Positions 25,556 through 33,906 of a stretch of 64,000 nucleotides of DNA are shown piece after piece. The notes under the pieces were generated by a model. It was not told the origin of the DNA, searched no databases, and was given only the letters and a program-made list of their open reading frames with translations. The DNA is from UBA6170 sp034429975 (GTDB lineage: Bacteria; Chloroflexota; Anaerolineae; Anaerolineales; Anaerolineaceae), in assembly GCA_034429975.1 (NCBI GenBank), contig DAOUFM010000146.1, positions 124,001-188,000 of the forward strand, written 5' to 3'. A program made the position numbers and the translations under genes. Position 1 is the first letter of the stretch, and every line of letters begins with the position of its first letter.

Positions 25556-26346
25556 CAGTTTTCCTTATGTAAACCAAATACAACCCCGAATCTACCAGAT
25601 TTTTTACCTTCTAGGCGGTATGAAAACCAATCATCTAAATTACAGGCTGTACAAATTTCAGCAATTTCTATTTTTTCAACTCCGGATTGTTTCAATAACA
25701 GTTCGTTAGCCCGCCAAAGATTGAAATAAGTTTTTCCATTTGTATAACCGATTATTTCGTCATGAAATTCGCTTAATTGCTTTTGAACTTCCATTACAAC
25801 ATCAGTTTTGATTTCATAATGATCTGGTCCAATAGAAGGACCAATTCCTGCTATTAATTCTTTCGGGTCGCTTGAAAAATGCTCAATTAAATACTTAACC
25901 GTGTTTTGGACAACTCTTTTCACTGTTCCTTGCCATCCGGCATGAATTAAAGCAATCGCTTTTTTTGATGGATCATAGATCAATATGGGGACACAATCAG
26001 CATATTGCATAAAAAGCGTAACATCTCTGGCATCCGTAATGATTGCATCTCCTCTGAAATGTTCGTTTTCAAGTCCTCGAGGGCAAGGAGCATAAACAAC
26101 ATTAGAACTATGGATTTGCCAAACATCATAAATCGATTCAGGCATTTGATTAAAAACTTCAAAAATTCGTCTTCGATTTTCAGTTACATTTTCTCGGGTA
26201 TCACCAGCAGTTTCACCAACATTTAGGCTTGAAAATGAAGAAGGGCTTACCCCTCCTCTCCTTGTGAAGATACCATGAAATAATTCGTTTTGTGGAAAAG
26301 AATTGAAGGTAAAATATTTTAAATTACCTGTTTCTCGAATAATCAT
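25555..26346 (-). CDS. YfiH/PgeF family laccase-domain protein (purine nucleoside phosphorylase-like)
   Basis: A 263-residue multicopper-oxidase-like (DUF152) protein. It shows TRRGGVSPSSFSSLNVG, VWQIHSSNV, FMQYADCVPILIYDP and ALIHAGWQGTVKRVV, which carry the two His and one Cys of the zinc site. The family includes purine nucleoside phosphorylases and PgeF, which clears peptidoglycan precursors with the wrong amino acid. Either role fits. It is coupled to yggS by overlap and lies three bases after the DUF2085 gene. Confidence 0.9.
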   Translation of the reverse strand: MIIRETGNLKYFTFNSFPQNELFHGIFTRRGGVSPSSFSSLNVGETAGDTRENVTENRRRIFEVFNQMPESIYDVWQIHSSNVVYAPCPRGLENEHFRGDAIITDARDVTLFMQYADCVPILIYDPSKKAIALIHAGWQGTVKRVVQNTVKYLIEHFSSDPKELIAGIGPSIGPDHYEIKTDVVMEVQKQLSEFHDEIIGYTNGKTYFNLWRANELLLKQSGVEKIEIAEICTACNLDDWFSYRLEGKKSGRFGVVFGLHKEN

Positions 26347-26349
26347 CTT

Positions 26350-27336
26350 TTATTTACCTAAAGATTGAACATACTTCATTTTTTCAATAATGATCGTTCT
26401 GGTTTCTGCCATGCTTTCTTCAATTACTGGAAATAAATACCAGGCAGTAAAAAATCCAAACAAAAATCCAGTTATTGATCGTATTATTGGGGTGCTTTCT
26501 CTGATAGGAAGCCAGGCAGGTAGAGAGCCCACCAGACTGGGAAGTTGAGAAACTCCATCGATTCCCATCGGCACTATCGCAAGTGCAACCCAAAAATACC
26601 ATTTTATCGACTTAATTTTTCTTCCCGAAAAAGCAAAAATCAAACCAAACAATAACATACTTGCGTAAATAGCATCATCTCGTTGACATAAAGCTACTTT
26701 GTATCCAACCAATTCATTCCCTTTAAACTTCTGTGCTTGCCGAATATTGATTTCTGTTTCATTAGTAATTTCTTCGTACGTCAGCATATTTTCTATGCCT
26801 GCAGCTGCTCTGGGATAATAAGCTTGTTCACCAAATAAAAACCAGGAGCGGAAAGCTAACTGGTGACATAAAGGTTTATAAACTGTATAAATAATGTTAG
26901 CTGGAAGTGTTGCACCAATTTTCATAAAAAAAGGAGCCGCAAATGGCAACCCTAAATAGAGGGACAAGAAAAATATCATTAACCAGATGTATTTCTTGGA
27001 TATCCACAATGAAAATTTATCCAAACCCGTAATTTTACTTCCAGACTGTAAACGTTTTTTGTATTGATCATCTCCAATTTCATTCAATTGCCTATCACGA
27101 TCCTGAGCTGCCATAATTGTCATTCGTAAATTAGGTTCTTCAAAATCTCCTGAAATTGAGTACGGTCCAATTTTTAAGAAAGGAACTGTGTCTAAATATT
27201 TCTTTTGAAGTTCCACTGTTTCAGTAACATTAATAATTTGGTAATTGAATTCCAAATCTTCTTTTACTTTATTTAGTTTTTCCAAAATCAACTTGGATTG
27301 ATTGGCATCTTTAACATAAGCAATTACATTGATCAA
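26350..27336 (-). CDS. DUF2085 membrane protein with thioredoxin-like N-terminus
   Basis: A 328-residue protein. Residues 1-80 look like a glutaredoxin fold that has lost its cysteines: YVKDANQSKLILEKL where CxxC is expected, then the cis-Pro segment DTVPFLKIG and SISGDFEE. Residues about 110-310 have four or more membrane helices with the DUF2085 pattern YKPLCHQLAFRSWFLFGEQ and ALCQRDDAIYASML, then GIDGVSQL. The function of DUF2085 is unknown, but the retained Cys/His suggest metal or redox chemistry. The start is TTG with a TGGAG site. It directly follows ccdA, which supports a link to thiol redox at the membrane. Confidence 0.78.
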   Translation of the reverse strand: MINVIAYVKDANQSKLILEKLNKVKEDLEFNYQIINVTETVELQKKYLDTVPFLKIGPYSISGDFEEPNLRMTIMAAQDRDRQLNEIGDDQYKKRLQSGSKITGLDKFSLWISKKYIWLMIFFLSLYLGLPFAAPFFMKIGATLPANIIYTVYKPLCHQLAFRSWFLFGEQAYYPRAAAGIENMLTYEEITNETEINIRQAQKFKGNELVGYKVALCQRDDAIYASMLLFGLIFAFSGRKIKSIKWYFWVALAIVPMGIDGVSQLPSLVGSLPAWLPIRESTPIIRSITGFLFGFFTAWYLFPVIEESMAETRTIIIEKMKYVQSLGK

Positions 27337-27357
27337 AATATCATTCTCCAGTGAAAA

Positions 27358-28077
27358 TCATAAACCAAAATTAACAAATAAACCATAACGGTTCAAGGTT
27401 TCCAATACTCCAAAGAACAACATGATACCAATGATTATTAGAATAATACCCATGATAACTTCTACATAATGCATTGTTTTGCTGTATTTCTGAATAATTT
27501 TCACAACCCATCCAATTCCTAATGCTGCCAGTAAAAAAGGAATAGCCAAACCAATTGAATAAGCAGATAAAAGCTTTGTACCTTCAAAAACCGATCCACC
27601 ATTAATCGCCAGTGTTAAAATCGAACCCAAAACAGGTCCAACACAAGGAGACCATCCAGCTGAAAAGAAAATCCCCATCAAAAAAGATGATCCATATGAG
27701 CGTTTCTGTTGAGCCTTATTTTGAATCCGCAAATCATATTCAAGGAAAGGAATTCGCAGAATCCCTGTCATATGGAGTCCAAACAAAATAACAACCAATC
27801 CGCCAACTTTTGCTAAAAGCCAACGTAAATTATAGAGCAACCCACCAATCGCAGAAGCGGTTGCTCCTAAAGAAATAAAAACCAAACTAAAACCCAGAAC
27901 AAAGGCTAGTCCATGAGTAAAAGTTTCAAATTTATAATCGCTATTTTCATTTGATTTGAGAACGCTAATAGAACGCCCACTCAAATAGCTAATATAAGCA
28001 GGAACCAGGGAAAACACACATGGTGACAAAAATGATGCTAATCCAGCTAAAAATGACAATCCTAACGATAATTCCAT
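27358..28077 (-). CDS. ccdA: Cytochrome c biogenesis CcdA / DsbD-like membrane protein
   Basis: A 239-residue protein with six membrane helices. The conserved cysteine motifs are LSPCVFSLVPAYISYLSG at about 17-34 and FFSAGWSPCVGPVLGSIL near 136-153. CcdA carries electrons from cytosolic thioredoxin to extracytoplasmic thiol proteins, for cytochrome c maturation or other reductions. No cytochrome c assembly gene is in the window, so the client is open; the neighbouring DUF2085 gene is a candidate. It begins eight bases after the L,D-transpeptidase stop. Confidence 0.92.
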   Translation of the reverse strand: MELSLGLSFLAGLASFLSPCVFSLVPAYISYLSGRSISVLKSNENSDYKFETFTHGLAFVLGFSLVFISLGATASAIGGLLYNLRWLLAKVGGLVVILFGLHMTGILRIPFLEYDLRIQNKAQQKRSYGSSFLMGIFFSAGWSPCVGPVLGSILTLAINGGSVFEGTKLLSAYSIGLAIPFLLAALGIGWVVKIIQKYSKTMHYVEVIMGIILIIIGIMLFFGVLETLNRYGLFVNFGL

Positions 28078-28084
28078 TTAATCC

Positions 28085-29173
28085 TCAATATTCTCTGACC
28101 TCAATCTGGGTTCCACCTGGCATCGGGATCGTTATGTCTCCCGGATCACTCAACACCAGTGGGTTTGTCCACCGAAAAATCCATTGCGCATCTTTCGGTT
28201 TTACATTAACACATCCTCTGGATCGAGGTGTGCCAAAATCGTTATGCCAAAAAGTAGAATGGATGGCTACTCCATTACTTGAAAATAAGACAGTCCAACC
28301 TACACCTGGAATGTCCCAACCACCGCCTGCAGCTCCTCCTGTCATGTGAGAAGAAATTTGTTTTCGCCATGTTCTAAATACTCCCTGAGGTGTACCCCAA
28401 GTTTCCATTAATTGACCTTCTGAATTCCATTTTGCACCAGAGGAGATTTTACAATAATAAACTTCAGCTTCATCTTCAAGACATACCAAATATTGTCTGG
28501 AAGGAGTCACATCAACAAAAACTCTTTTGTTTTCAACTTGAGGAGAAATTGGCTGCAGTTCATCGTCCGTAATCTTTCTGAATGCTTTAGAATTCGCCCA
28601 AAAAATATCTCCATAACCAAATCGCTCGTTAATTCGATAATAACTTTCAGTCTCATTTTCTTTTTTTATTCCATCTACCCAAACAACCTGAGAATAATAA
28701 AAGCGTGGGTTTTCAGCCTGTTTTAGCCAGGGCGCGCTGGGTGGCGGATTATCCAGAATCAAATCGACAAAGGGAAAAGTAACTTCAGCCCAAAAACCTT
28801 CTCCAAGACTGGTTTGTGGTAATTCCGTAACGAAATCATTTTCTAAATATTCAACTGGCTGCAAATTTGGGCCATAAATGAAGCCATCTGGTGTTTCAAC
28901 CCATGCAGCATTCATCATTCCAGGTGGAATTTCCCCGACCACCTCCCTTAACCAGACAGTTACATCATCTTCATACAAGGTTGTTATTTTTTCTGATTTG
29001 ATAGATGGACGAGAGTAAATACCCAGGTTAGGTACGCAAACCCGCCCATATTTATCGCTTTCAAATGGGGAGATTAAATCAAAAAGCCTGGGATTTAAAG
29101 AGACCGCACTACCAAAAACGAGCATACCCTTTAGCATATCTCTTCTTGAAAAATTTTTGGAAAACCATTCCAT
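28085..29173 (-). CDS. Tat-exported L,D-transpeptidase (YkuD) with SH3-like domain
   Basis: About 362 residues. The N-terminus has a twin-arginine pattern, SRRDMLKGMLVFGSAV. An SH3b-like region follows (about 45-110, LGIYSRPSIKSEKITTLYED), and a YkuD catalytic domain is at about 225-340. HSTFWHNDFGTPRSRGCVNV carries the catalytic His and Cys. YkuD enzymes make 3-3 cross-links in peptidoglycan or attach proteins to it. Tat export of such an enzyme is uncommon. The ATG at 29173 is preferred to the TTG at 29179. Neighbours are ccdA and the amino acid lyase. Confidence 0.88.
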   Translation of the reverse strand: MEWFSKNFSRRDMLKGMLVFGSAVSLNPRLFDLISPFESDKYGRVCVPNLGIYSRPSIKSEKITTLYEDDVTVWLREVVGEIPPGMMNAAWVETPDGFIYGPNLQPVEYLENDFVTELPQTSLGEGFWAEVTFPFVDLILDNPPPSAPWLKQAENPRFYYSQVVWVDGIKKENETESYYRINERFGYGDIFWANSKAFRKITDDELQPISPQVENKRVFVDVTPSRQYLVCLEDEAEVYYCKISSGAKWNSEGQLMETWGTPQGVFRTWRKQISSHMTGGAAGGGWDIPGVGWTVLFSSNGVAIHSTFWHNDFGTPRSRGCVNVKPKDAQWIFRWTNPLVLSDPGDITIPMPGGTQIEVREY

Positions 29174-29204
29174 AGGCAAAAGATAATCGGTAAAAGATTC
29201 CTTG

Positions 29205-30755
29205 TCAACTCTTATTAAAATTCAACGCACTCAGAATTTTATTTTCAATTATCAATTGCTTAACTTTTTCGATTTCAGGCCACCAGAGCATATCTCCGGG
29301 CTTGTATGGAAGAATATCGCGAATCATTTCATGAACCAACCTTGTACCATCCCCTAATTGCCCATTTTTATTATCTCGTAAACGCAAATAGATGGCCCTC
29401 GTTGCTGTATATATTTCAATCGCCAAAACTTGCTGTACATTTTTTAAAATCTGCAATAAATGGTTGCAGGCATTCATTGAATTAGCATTATGATCTTCTT
29501 GTTCCGCCGAGGTAGGAATTGAAAAAACGCTATCAGGGTGAACCAAGGTTTGATTTTCCAATACCAGGCTAGCTGCAGTATATTGAAGCATCATTAAGCC
29601 AGAATTTAATCCTGCTGCTTCCAGATTGTCAACCAGCATGGGCGGTAAACCAGCGTTCAGGTTTTCATCTGTCATTCGATTGACTCTTCGTTCTGAGATC
29701 GATCCAATTTCAGAAATCGCTATACTCAGAAAGTCCATAGCCATTCCTATTGGTTCTCCATGGAAGTTGCCGCCGGACAAGGCAGTATGTGGCTGAAACA
29801 ACAAAGGATTGTCCGTAGCAGCATTAATTTCACGGGAAATAATTTCTGTCACAAAATTTAGCGTATCCCGTGCAATTCCCTGAACCTGCGGAGCACAACG
29901 TAATGAATAGGCATCCTGCACTCGGTTGGTTGAATTAATCAGACTAGATCCTTTTAGATACTTTCTAACGTTTGCAGCCACTTCAATTTGACCATTCTGA
30001 CCTCTAGCGGCATGAATCCGTTCGTCATAAGCAGCACCACAGCCTAACATCGCTTCCAGGGTAAGTGACAATGATAGTTCAGCTACCTGGATAATATTAT
30101 TTGCGTCATAAATACATAATGCAGCAATGGCTGCTGAAAATGTTGCACCATTGTTTATTGCCAAACCTTCCTTTGAATCTAATATTATTCTGGGTATGCC
30201 AGATTGTTCCATGGCCTGCTTACCAGTTAATCTTTTACCTTGATAGAAAGCAAAACCAGATTCTTCATCTAAATCATATTCGTCTGTTGTAAAAACTAAC
30301 GCAAGATGTGATAAAGGTCCCAAATCACCAGACGAACCCAATGAACCTTGAGACGGAACCTCAGGAATAACATCACAATTCAACATATTTACAATAGTTT
30401 CTACTACCTGTTGACGAACACCAGAAAAACCTTTTGTGAGTGTATTCGCTCTGACTAGCATGGCAGCGCGGACAATCTCATTTGAAAATGGAATACCTGT
30501 ACCAACAGCGTGACTTAATATTAAATTTCTGCTAAGTTTTGCAGAGTCTGCATTGGGAATTCTTTTATTTGCAAAAATTCCAAATCCAGTGTTAATCCCA
30601 TACACAGCATTGTCCGATTCAAAAATTTCCTTCTTAATTTTGTAAGCTTGCTGAATATTTTGTTTCCCTTCTTCAGAAATACTTACTTTTTCTTTATGTC
30701 TGGCTACTTTAATAATATCATCTATTTTAAGGTTGTGCCCATCGATGAAAACCAT
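29205..30755 (-). CDS. hutH: Aromatic amino acid lyase, histidine ammonia-lyase-like
   Basis: A 516-residue, full-length MIO-type lyase. Blocks include YGINTGFG, LSRNLILSHAVGTG (the His typical of HutH substrate sites), GSLGSSGDLGPLSHLAL, QDAYSLRCAPQVQG, GGNFHGEPIGMAMD and SIPTSAEQEDHNANSM. The enzyme removes ammonia from L-histidine to give urocanate. The cofactor-forming triad reads Ser141-Ser142-Gly143 in place of the usual Ala-Ser-Gly. No hutU, hutI or hutG is nearby, so a full histidine degradation pathway is not shown, and a different aromatic substrate is possible. AGGAG precedes the ATG. Confidence 0.85.
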   Translation of the reverse strand: MVFIDGHNLKIDDIIKVARHKEKVSISEEGKQNIQQAYKIKKEIFESDNAVYGINTGFGIFANKRIPNADSAKLSRNLILSHAVGTGIPFSNEIVRAAMLVRANTLTKGFSGVRQQVVETIVNMLNCDVIPEVPSQGSLGSSGDLGPLSHLALVFTTDEYDLDEESGFAFYQGKRLTGKQAMEQSGIPRIILDSKEGLAINNGATFSAAIAALCIYDANNIIQVAELSLSLTLEAMLGCGAAYDERIHAARGQNGQIEVAANVRKYLKGSSLINSTNRVQDAYSLRCAPQVQGIARDTLNFVTEIISREINAATDNPLLFQPHTALSGGNFHGEPIGMAMDFLSIAISEIGSISERRVNRMTDENLNAGLPPMLVDNLEAAGLNSGLMMLQYTAASLVLENQTLVHPDSVFSIPTSAEQEDHNANSMNACNHLLQILKNVQQVLAIEIYTATRAIYLRLRDNKNGQLGDGTRLVHEMIRDILPYKPGDMLWWPEIEKVKQLIIENKILSALNFNKS

Positions 30756-30767
30756 TTATGCTCCTTA

Positions 30768-31469
30768 TCAGAAGATTATCAAACCCACAAATATGACTGC
30801 TAGCGGTACAGTAACATTATCCCAATCTGAAATTGGAAGAGATTCAACAATTGTAGCAACTAAGTTAAGAATGATAATTTTTAAAATACTTTGCGTTAAA
30901 TCTAAGTGCAAGTATCCGCTTTTTATAAATATGAGAACTAAAACAGTAGAAAAAATAAACCCACCTATAAACATTGCTATAGAGCCAGCAATTGATTTAT
31001 TTTTTGACCATTTCAGCGTTGGTGATGAAATATTTCTTCCAACAATGTCTGCGATTCCATCTCCTCCGCATAGAATCATTAATGTAATGATTCCAAGCGG
31101 TGAATTCCGCCAAAATAATATCGTAACGATAATAAAAGCAATGCCATAGAATAAAGGTCCTTTTAAAATTTCTTTCGGATCACCTGACCTGGACATTGCG
31201 TCAACCGATCCCTGATCTTTAATCACACCAATACCAATTAAAAAGAACTGCAATGTAATCAAGAAAGGAATCACAGCAGCAACATACTTTGACCATAAAT
31301 TATCCGGAAAAAATAACCAGCAAAGTAAAAAAATAGGACCTGTTCCAATATGTACAATTTTCCGGCTAAGCTTTTTGGAAAGATAATTTTTGCTTGCAAG
31401 AAAATCAATAATTCTCAACCATAAAACACATAAAACAAGAGTAACAATAAAAGCTAGCCACAAGTTCAT
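30768..31469 (-). CDS. Phytol/dolichol kinase-like membrane protein
   Basis: A 233-residue protein with about six membrane helices. It carries the CTP-dependent polyprenol kinase pattern LSRKIVHIGTGPIFLLCW near residues 34-51, LCGGDGIADIVGRNI near 130-144 and KWSKNKSIAGSIAMFIGG near 150-167. Relatives are plant VTE5 phytol kinase and dolichol kinase, which phosphorylate isoprenoid alcohols. The substrate here is unknown. It lies between smpB and hutH with gaps of about 12 bases on each side, so it belongs to the same transcription unit. Confidence 0.82.
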   Translation of the reverse strand: MNLWLAFIVTLVLCVLWLRIIDFLASKNYLSKKLSRKIVHIGTGPIFLLCWLFFPDNLWSKYVAAVIPFLITLQFFLIGIGVIKDQGSVDAMSRSGDPKEILKGPLFYGIAFIIVTILFWRNSPLGIITLMILCGGDGIADIVGRNISSPTLKWSKNKSIAGSIAMFIGGFIFSTVLVLIFIKSGYLHLDLTQSILKIIILNLVATIVESLPISDWDNVTVPLAVIFVGLIIF

Positions 31470-31481
31470 TTTTAATCTCTT

Positions 31482-31937
31482 CTAGTCAATCGTTTTTCTA
31501 CTTCTTGAATTTTCTCTTTCTTGATCTCTTTTGGCAATTGAATCTCTTTTATCATAATTCTTCTTGCCTTTTGCTAAAGCAATTTCTATTTTTGCTTTTC
31601 CGTTGCGCAAATACAGAATGGTGGGAACGACTGTTACTCCTTTTTGGCGAACATTGTTCCAAATCTCTCGAATTTCTTTCTTATTTAATAAAAGTTTCCT
31701 TTTGCGTTTAGGTTCGTGATTAAAAATACTGGCTTGATCATATTTTGCGATATGAGAGTTAATTAACCAGGCTTCCTGGTTTTCAATTTGAACAAACGCC
31801 TCACCGATACTAACCTGTCCAGCTCTGATCGATTTAATCTCACTTCCTTTTAACTCAATCCCAGCTTCAAATTTTTCCAGTAAAAAATATTCAAAACTCG
31901 CCTTTCTATTTTTTGCTATGATCTTTATCGCATTCAT
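31482..31937 (-). CDS. smpB: SsrA-binding protein SmpB
   Basis: A 151-residue SmpB of usual length. It shows IIAKNRKASFEYFLLEKFEAG, GSEIKSIRAGQVSIGEAFV, AWLINSHIAKYD, EPKRKRKLLLNKKEI and the basic tail KGKKNYDKRDSIAKRD, which acts in tmRNA accommodation. It binds tmRNA for rescue of stalled ribosomes. No ssrA gene was found in the window. The upstream TAAAAT box (31944-31949) ends six bases before the ATG, and no ribosome site is visible, so the mRNA may be leaderless. Confidence 0.96.
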   Translation of the reverse strand: MNAIKIIAKNRKASFEYFLLEKFEAGIELKGSEIKSIRAGQVSIGEAFVQIENQEAWLINSHIAKYDQASIFNHEPKRKRKLLLNKKEIREIWNNVRQKGVTVVPTILYLRNGKAKIEIALAKGKKNYDKRDSIAKRDQERENSRSRKTID

Positions 31938-32003
31938 AGCGTGATTTTAACATAACATTTCGGATTGAATGGTGTAAGATTATTTTTACAAGGCTAATTT
32001 CTG

Positions 32004-32678
32004 ATGATAGAAAAACAATATGATTTTTTGATTAACTCTTTTTATTTTCGAATTCTCGATAACAATTACCCTGTTACCAAGACTATTTTTATATTAATTC
32101 ATGGATGGACCGGCAATGAGACCTCAATGTCAATATTTTTGCCTTCCATAGGGGACTTTGGAATATTTATTTTTCCCCGAGGAATCGTAAATATTGCTGA
32201 AAATCAATATGGTTGGGTTGATGTTAGAAATTCTCCAAATAATAGTTTTTCAGATTATGAACTGGTCGCAAAACACCTCCATAGTTCTCTAAACGAACTA
32301 TTCCGAACAATAAATAAGTCTACGAATGGAACTAAAATCAACTTGATTGGATTTAGTCAAGGCGCAGCGATTTGTGTTGCCTTGAGCATATTATTTCCAG
32401 ACGATTACAAAAAAGTTGCTCTTTTATCAGGTCTTTTACCTTACAATCCACCTGATTTGGAACAAAACAAATTGTTGCATCTCAATTATTACATCGCTCA
32501 TGGGAAATTTGACAAAATCGTCTCCTATAATGAAGCGGTTTATTTACAAAATTACTTAAATAAGTATGGTGCGTCGACGAAATTATGTGAAGAAGATTTG
32601 GGACATAAAATTGGAAAAAATTGCTTATTAAATCTAAGAAATTTTTTTATGGGAGAATCACTTAACCCGAATGAATGA
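32004..32678 (+). CDS. Alpha/beta hydrolase, carboxylesterase/phospholipase type
   Basis: A 224-residue serine hydrolase. The oxyanion segment is FILIHGWTGNETSM. The nucleophile elbow GFSQGAAICVAL is near residues 115-126, the acid is in YIAHGKFDKIV, and the catalytic His is in EDLGHKIG. The layout resembles the YpfH/phospholipase-carboxylesterase group of small esterases. The physiological substrate is unknown. The last 21 bases overlap the convergent SH3b gene. Confidence 0.85.
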   Translation: MIEKQYDFLINSFYFRILDNNYPVTKTIFILIHGWTGNETSMSIFLPSIGDFGIFIFPRGIVNIAENQYGWVDVRNSPNNSFSDYELVAKHLHSSLNELFRTINKSTNGTKINLIGFSQGAAICVALSILFPDDYKKVALLSGLLPYNPPDLEQNKLLHLNYYIAHGKFDKIVSYNEAVYLQNYLNKYGASTKLCEEDLGHKIGKNCLLNLRNFFMGESLNPNE

Positions 32679-33272
32679 AAAAAGAGTTAATAGAATCCCA
32701 GTCACACCTAAAACAACAATCACCATACCCATAGGAATACCACCCGGCAATTGATTGGGAATTCTTTCAACATAGGTAGGAATTACTAGCGGTGCAGGTT
32801 CTGTATATGTCGGCAAACGAGTTGGTTGCTGGGTAACAATAAATTGAGCCGCCAATGTTGGATCAATCGTAGCAGTAAATTGCGGGGTGACAGTGGGTGG
32901 TGGCTCGACAATTGGCAGTTCACCTGGTGATAGTGAAACAAGGACTGAATATACCCAACCTTTTCCACCTGCAACTCCAGGATATTCGATTAAGATCCAT
33001 TCACCCCCCGGAGATCGGCCTAAAGCAGGGGCTGTTTGGCCAACTAAAAGAACTCCAACAGATGGGAATAAGGTGTTTGGTCCAGTTCTTACATTTATAA
33101 AATCTTCATTTTGGCTGGGGCGAACAGTAATAATAATCCCAGATGGGGTTCCTGTTACTGTTGGAATGGATACAGTGGGGAACTGTGCCAATGGATAAGC
33201 TTGAACACCGAAGGTACTAATAAAAAAGATTATTAAAATTATCCCGAAAACTACAAGAATTTTCTTTGACAC
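32658..33272 (-). CDS. Exported SH3b-domain protein with C-terminal membrane anchor
   Basis: A 204-residue protein with a signal peptide (residues 1-25, VFGIILIIFFISTFGVQA), a bacterial SH3 domain (about 48-115, DFINVRTGPNTLFPSVGVLL), a Pro/Thr-rich linker and a C-terminal membrane helix (about 180-200). SH3b domains often bind cell-wall peptides. The arrangement suggests an envelope-anchored binding protein with the SH3b domain outside. The GTG start has GGAG six bases upstream. Confidence 0.82.
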   Translation of the reverse strand: MSKKILVVFGIILIIFFISTFGVQAYPLAQFPTVSIPTVTGTPSGIIITVRPSQNEDFINVRTGPNTLFPSVGVLLVGQTAPALGRSPGGEWILIEYPGVAGGKGWVYSVLVSLSPGELPIVEPPPTVTPQFTATIDPTLAAQFIVTQQPTRLPTYTEPAPLVIPTYVERIPNQLPGGIPMGMVIVVLGVTGILLTLFSFIRVK

Positions 33273-33285
33273 CTTAACTCCAAAC

Positions 33286-33315
33286 TTACAATTTTTGAAA
33301 CAGCTTGATTATAAT
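33286..33315 (+). promoter_or_regulatory. Promoter, probably giving a leaderless mRNA
   Basis: TTACAA at 33286-33291, an 18-base spacer and TATAAT at 33310-33315. The ATG at 33322 is six bases after the -10 box, with no room for a ribosome site. Confidence 0.55.
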
Positions 33316-33321
33316 ATAACA

Positions 33322-33906
33322 ATGGAACATAAAATTTTTCACGGCAATATCTCCACTACTGATTTAGCAAATGCTCTATTGGGGCACTTTAATCGCGGAA
33401 ATTATCGTGTACAACAAATTGGCGATGACGAGAATTTAATTATTCAAGTTGCAACTTTGCGAAATTCTTCTTCCGGCGGCCAAACATCTATTGGCGTATC
33501 TGTTCAAAAGTTTGAAGATGGAATCATGGTTCAAATTGGTAATCAATCCTGGATGGGTATCGCCGCCAGCCTGGGCAAAACAGCCTTTCTAGCTATCAGA
33601 AACCCGTTATCTTTATTAAATAGAATCGATGACGTTGCTCAAGACATTGAAAGCCTTTCTCTTCGTGATGAAATTTGGGCGGTTATAGACAAAACAGCAG
33701 CAGCATTCGGTGCTGGACATGAACTTTCGGAAAGATTGCGACGGTATATATGTGAGTATTGCAATACGCCAAATCCGCTCGGAGAATCATCCTGTATAGC
33801 CTGTGGTGCACCACTAGGAGGAGTTCAGCCAATGACTTGCAAAAAATGTGGCTATATTGTAACCACCAATGAAAGTATTTGTCCTAATTGTAAAAAAAGG
33901 CTTTAA
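33322..33906 (+). CDS. Protein with C-terminal double zinc ribbon
   Basis: A 194-residue protein. Residues 1-130 form an unassigned domain that starts MEHKIFHGNISTTDLANALL and may be a lipid- or ligand-binding alpha/beta fold. Residues 145-194 hold two CxxC zinc ribbons: YICEYCNTP with SCIACGAPL, and TCKKCGYI with ICPNCKKRL. Such ribbons usually mediate protein or nucleic-acid contact. The start was moved to the ATG at 33322 because an upstream TTG precedes the -10 box. It ends next to the convergent zwf gene. Confidence 0.75.
   Translation: MEHKIFHGNISTTDLANALLGHFNRGNYRVQQIGDDENLIIQVATLRNSSSGGQTSIGVSVQKFEDGIMVQIGNQSWMGIAASLGKTAFLAIRNPLSLLNRIDDVAQDIESLSLRDEIWAVIDKTAAAFGAGHELSERLRRYICEYCNTPNPLGESSCIACGAPLGGVQPMTCKKCGYIVTTNESICPNCKKRL

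Noticed and set aside
30733..31149. 138-residue plus-strand ORF opposite the phytol-kinase-like gene
   Set aside because: The minus-strand frame has clear family motifs (KIVHIGTG, GGDGIAD); the plus frame has none.
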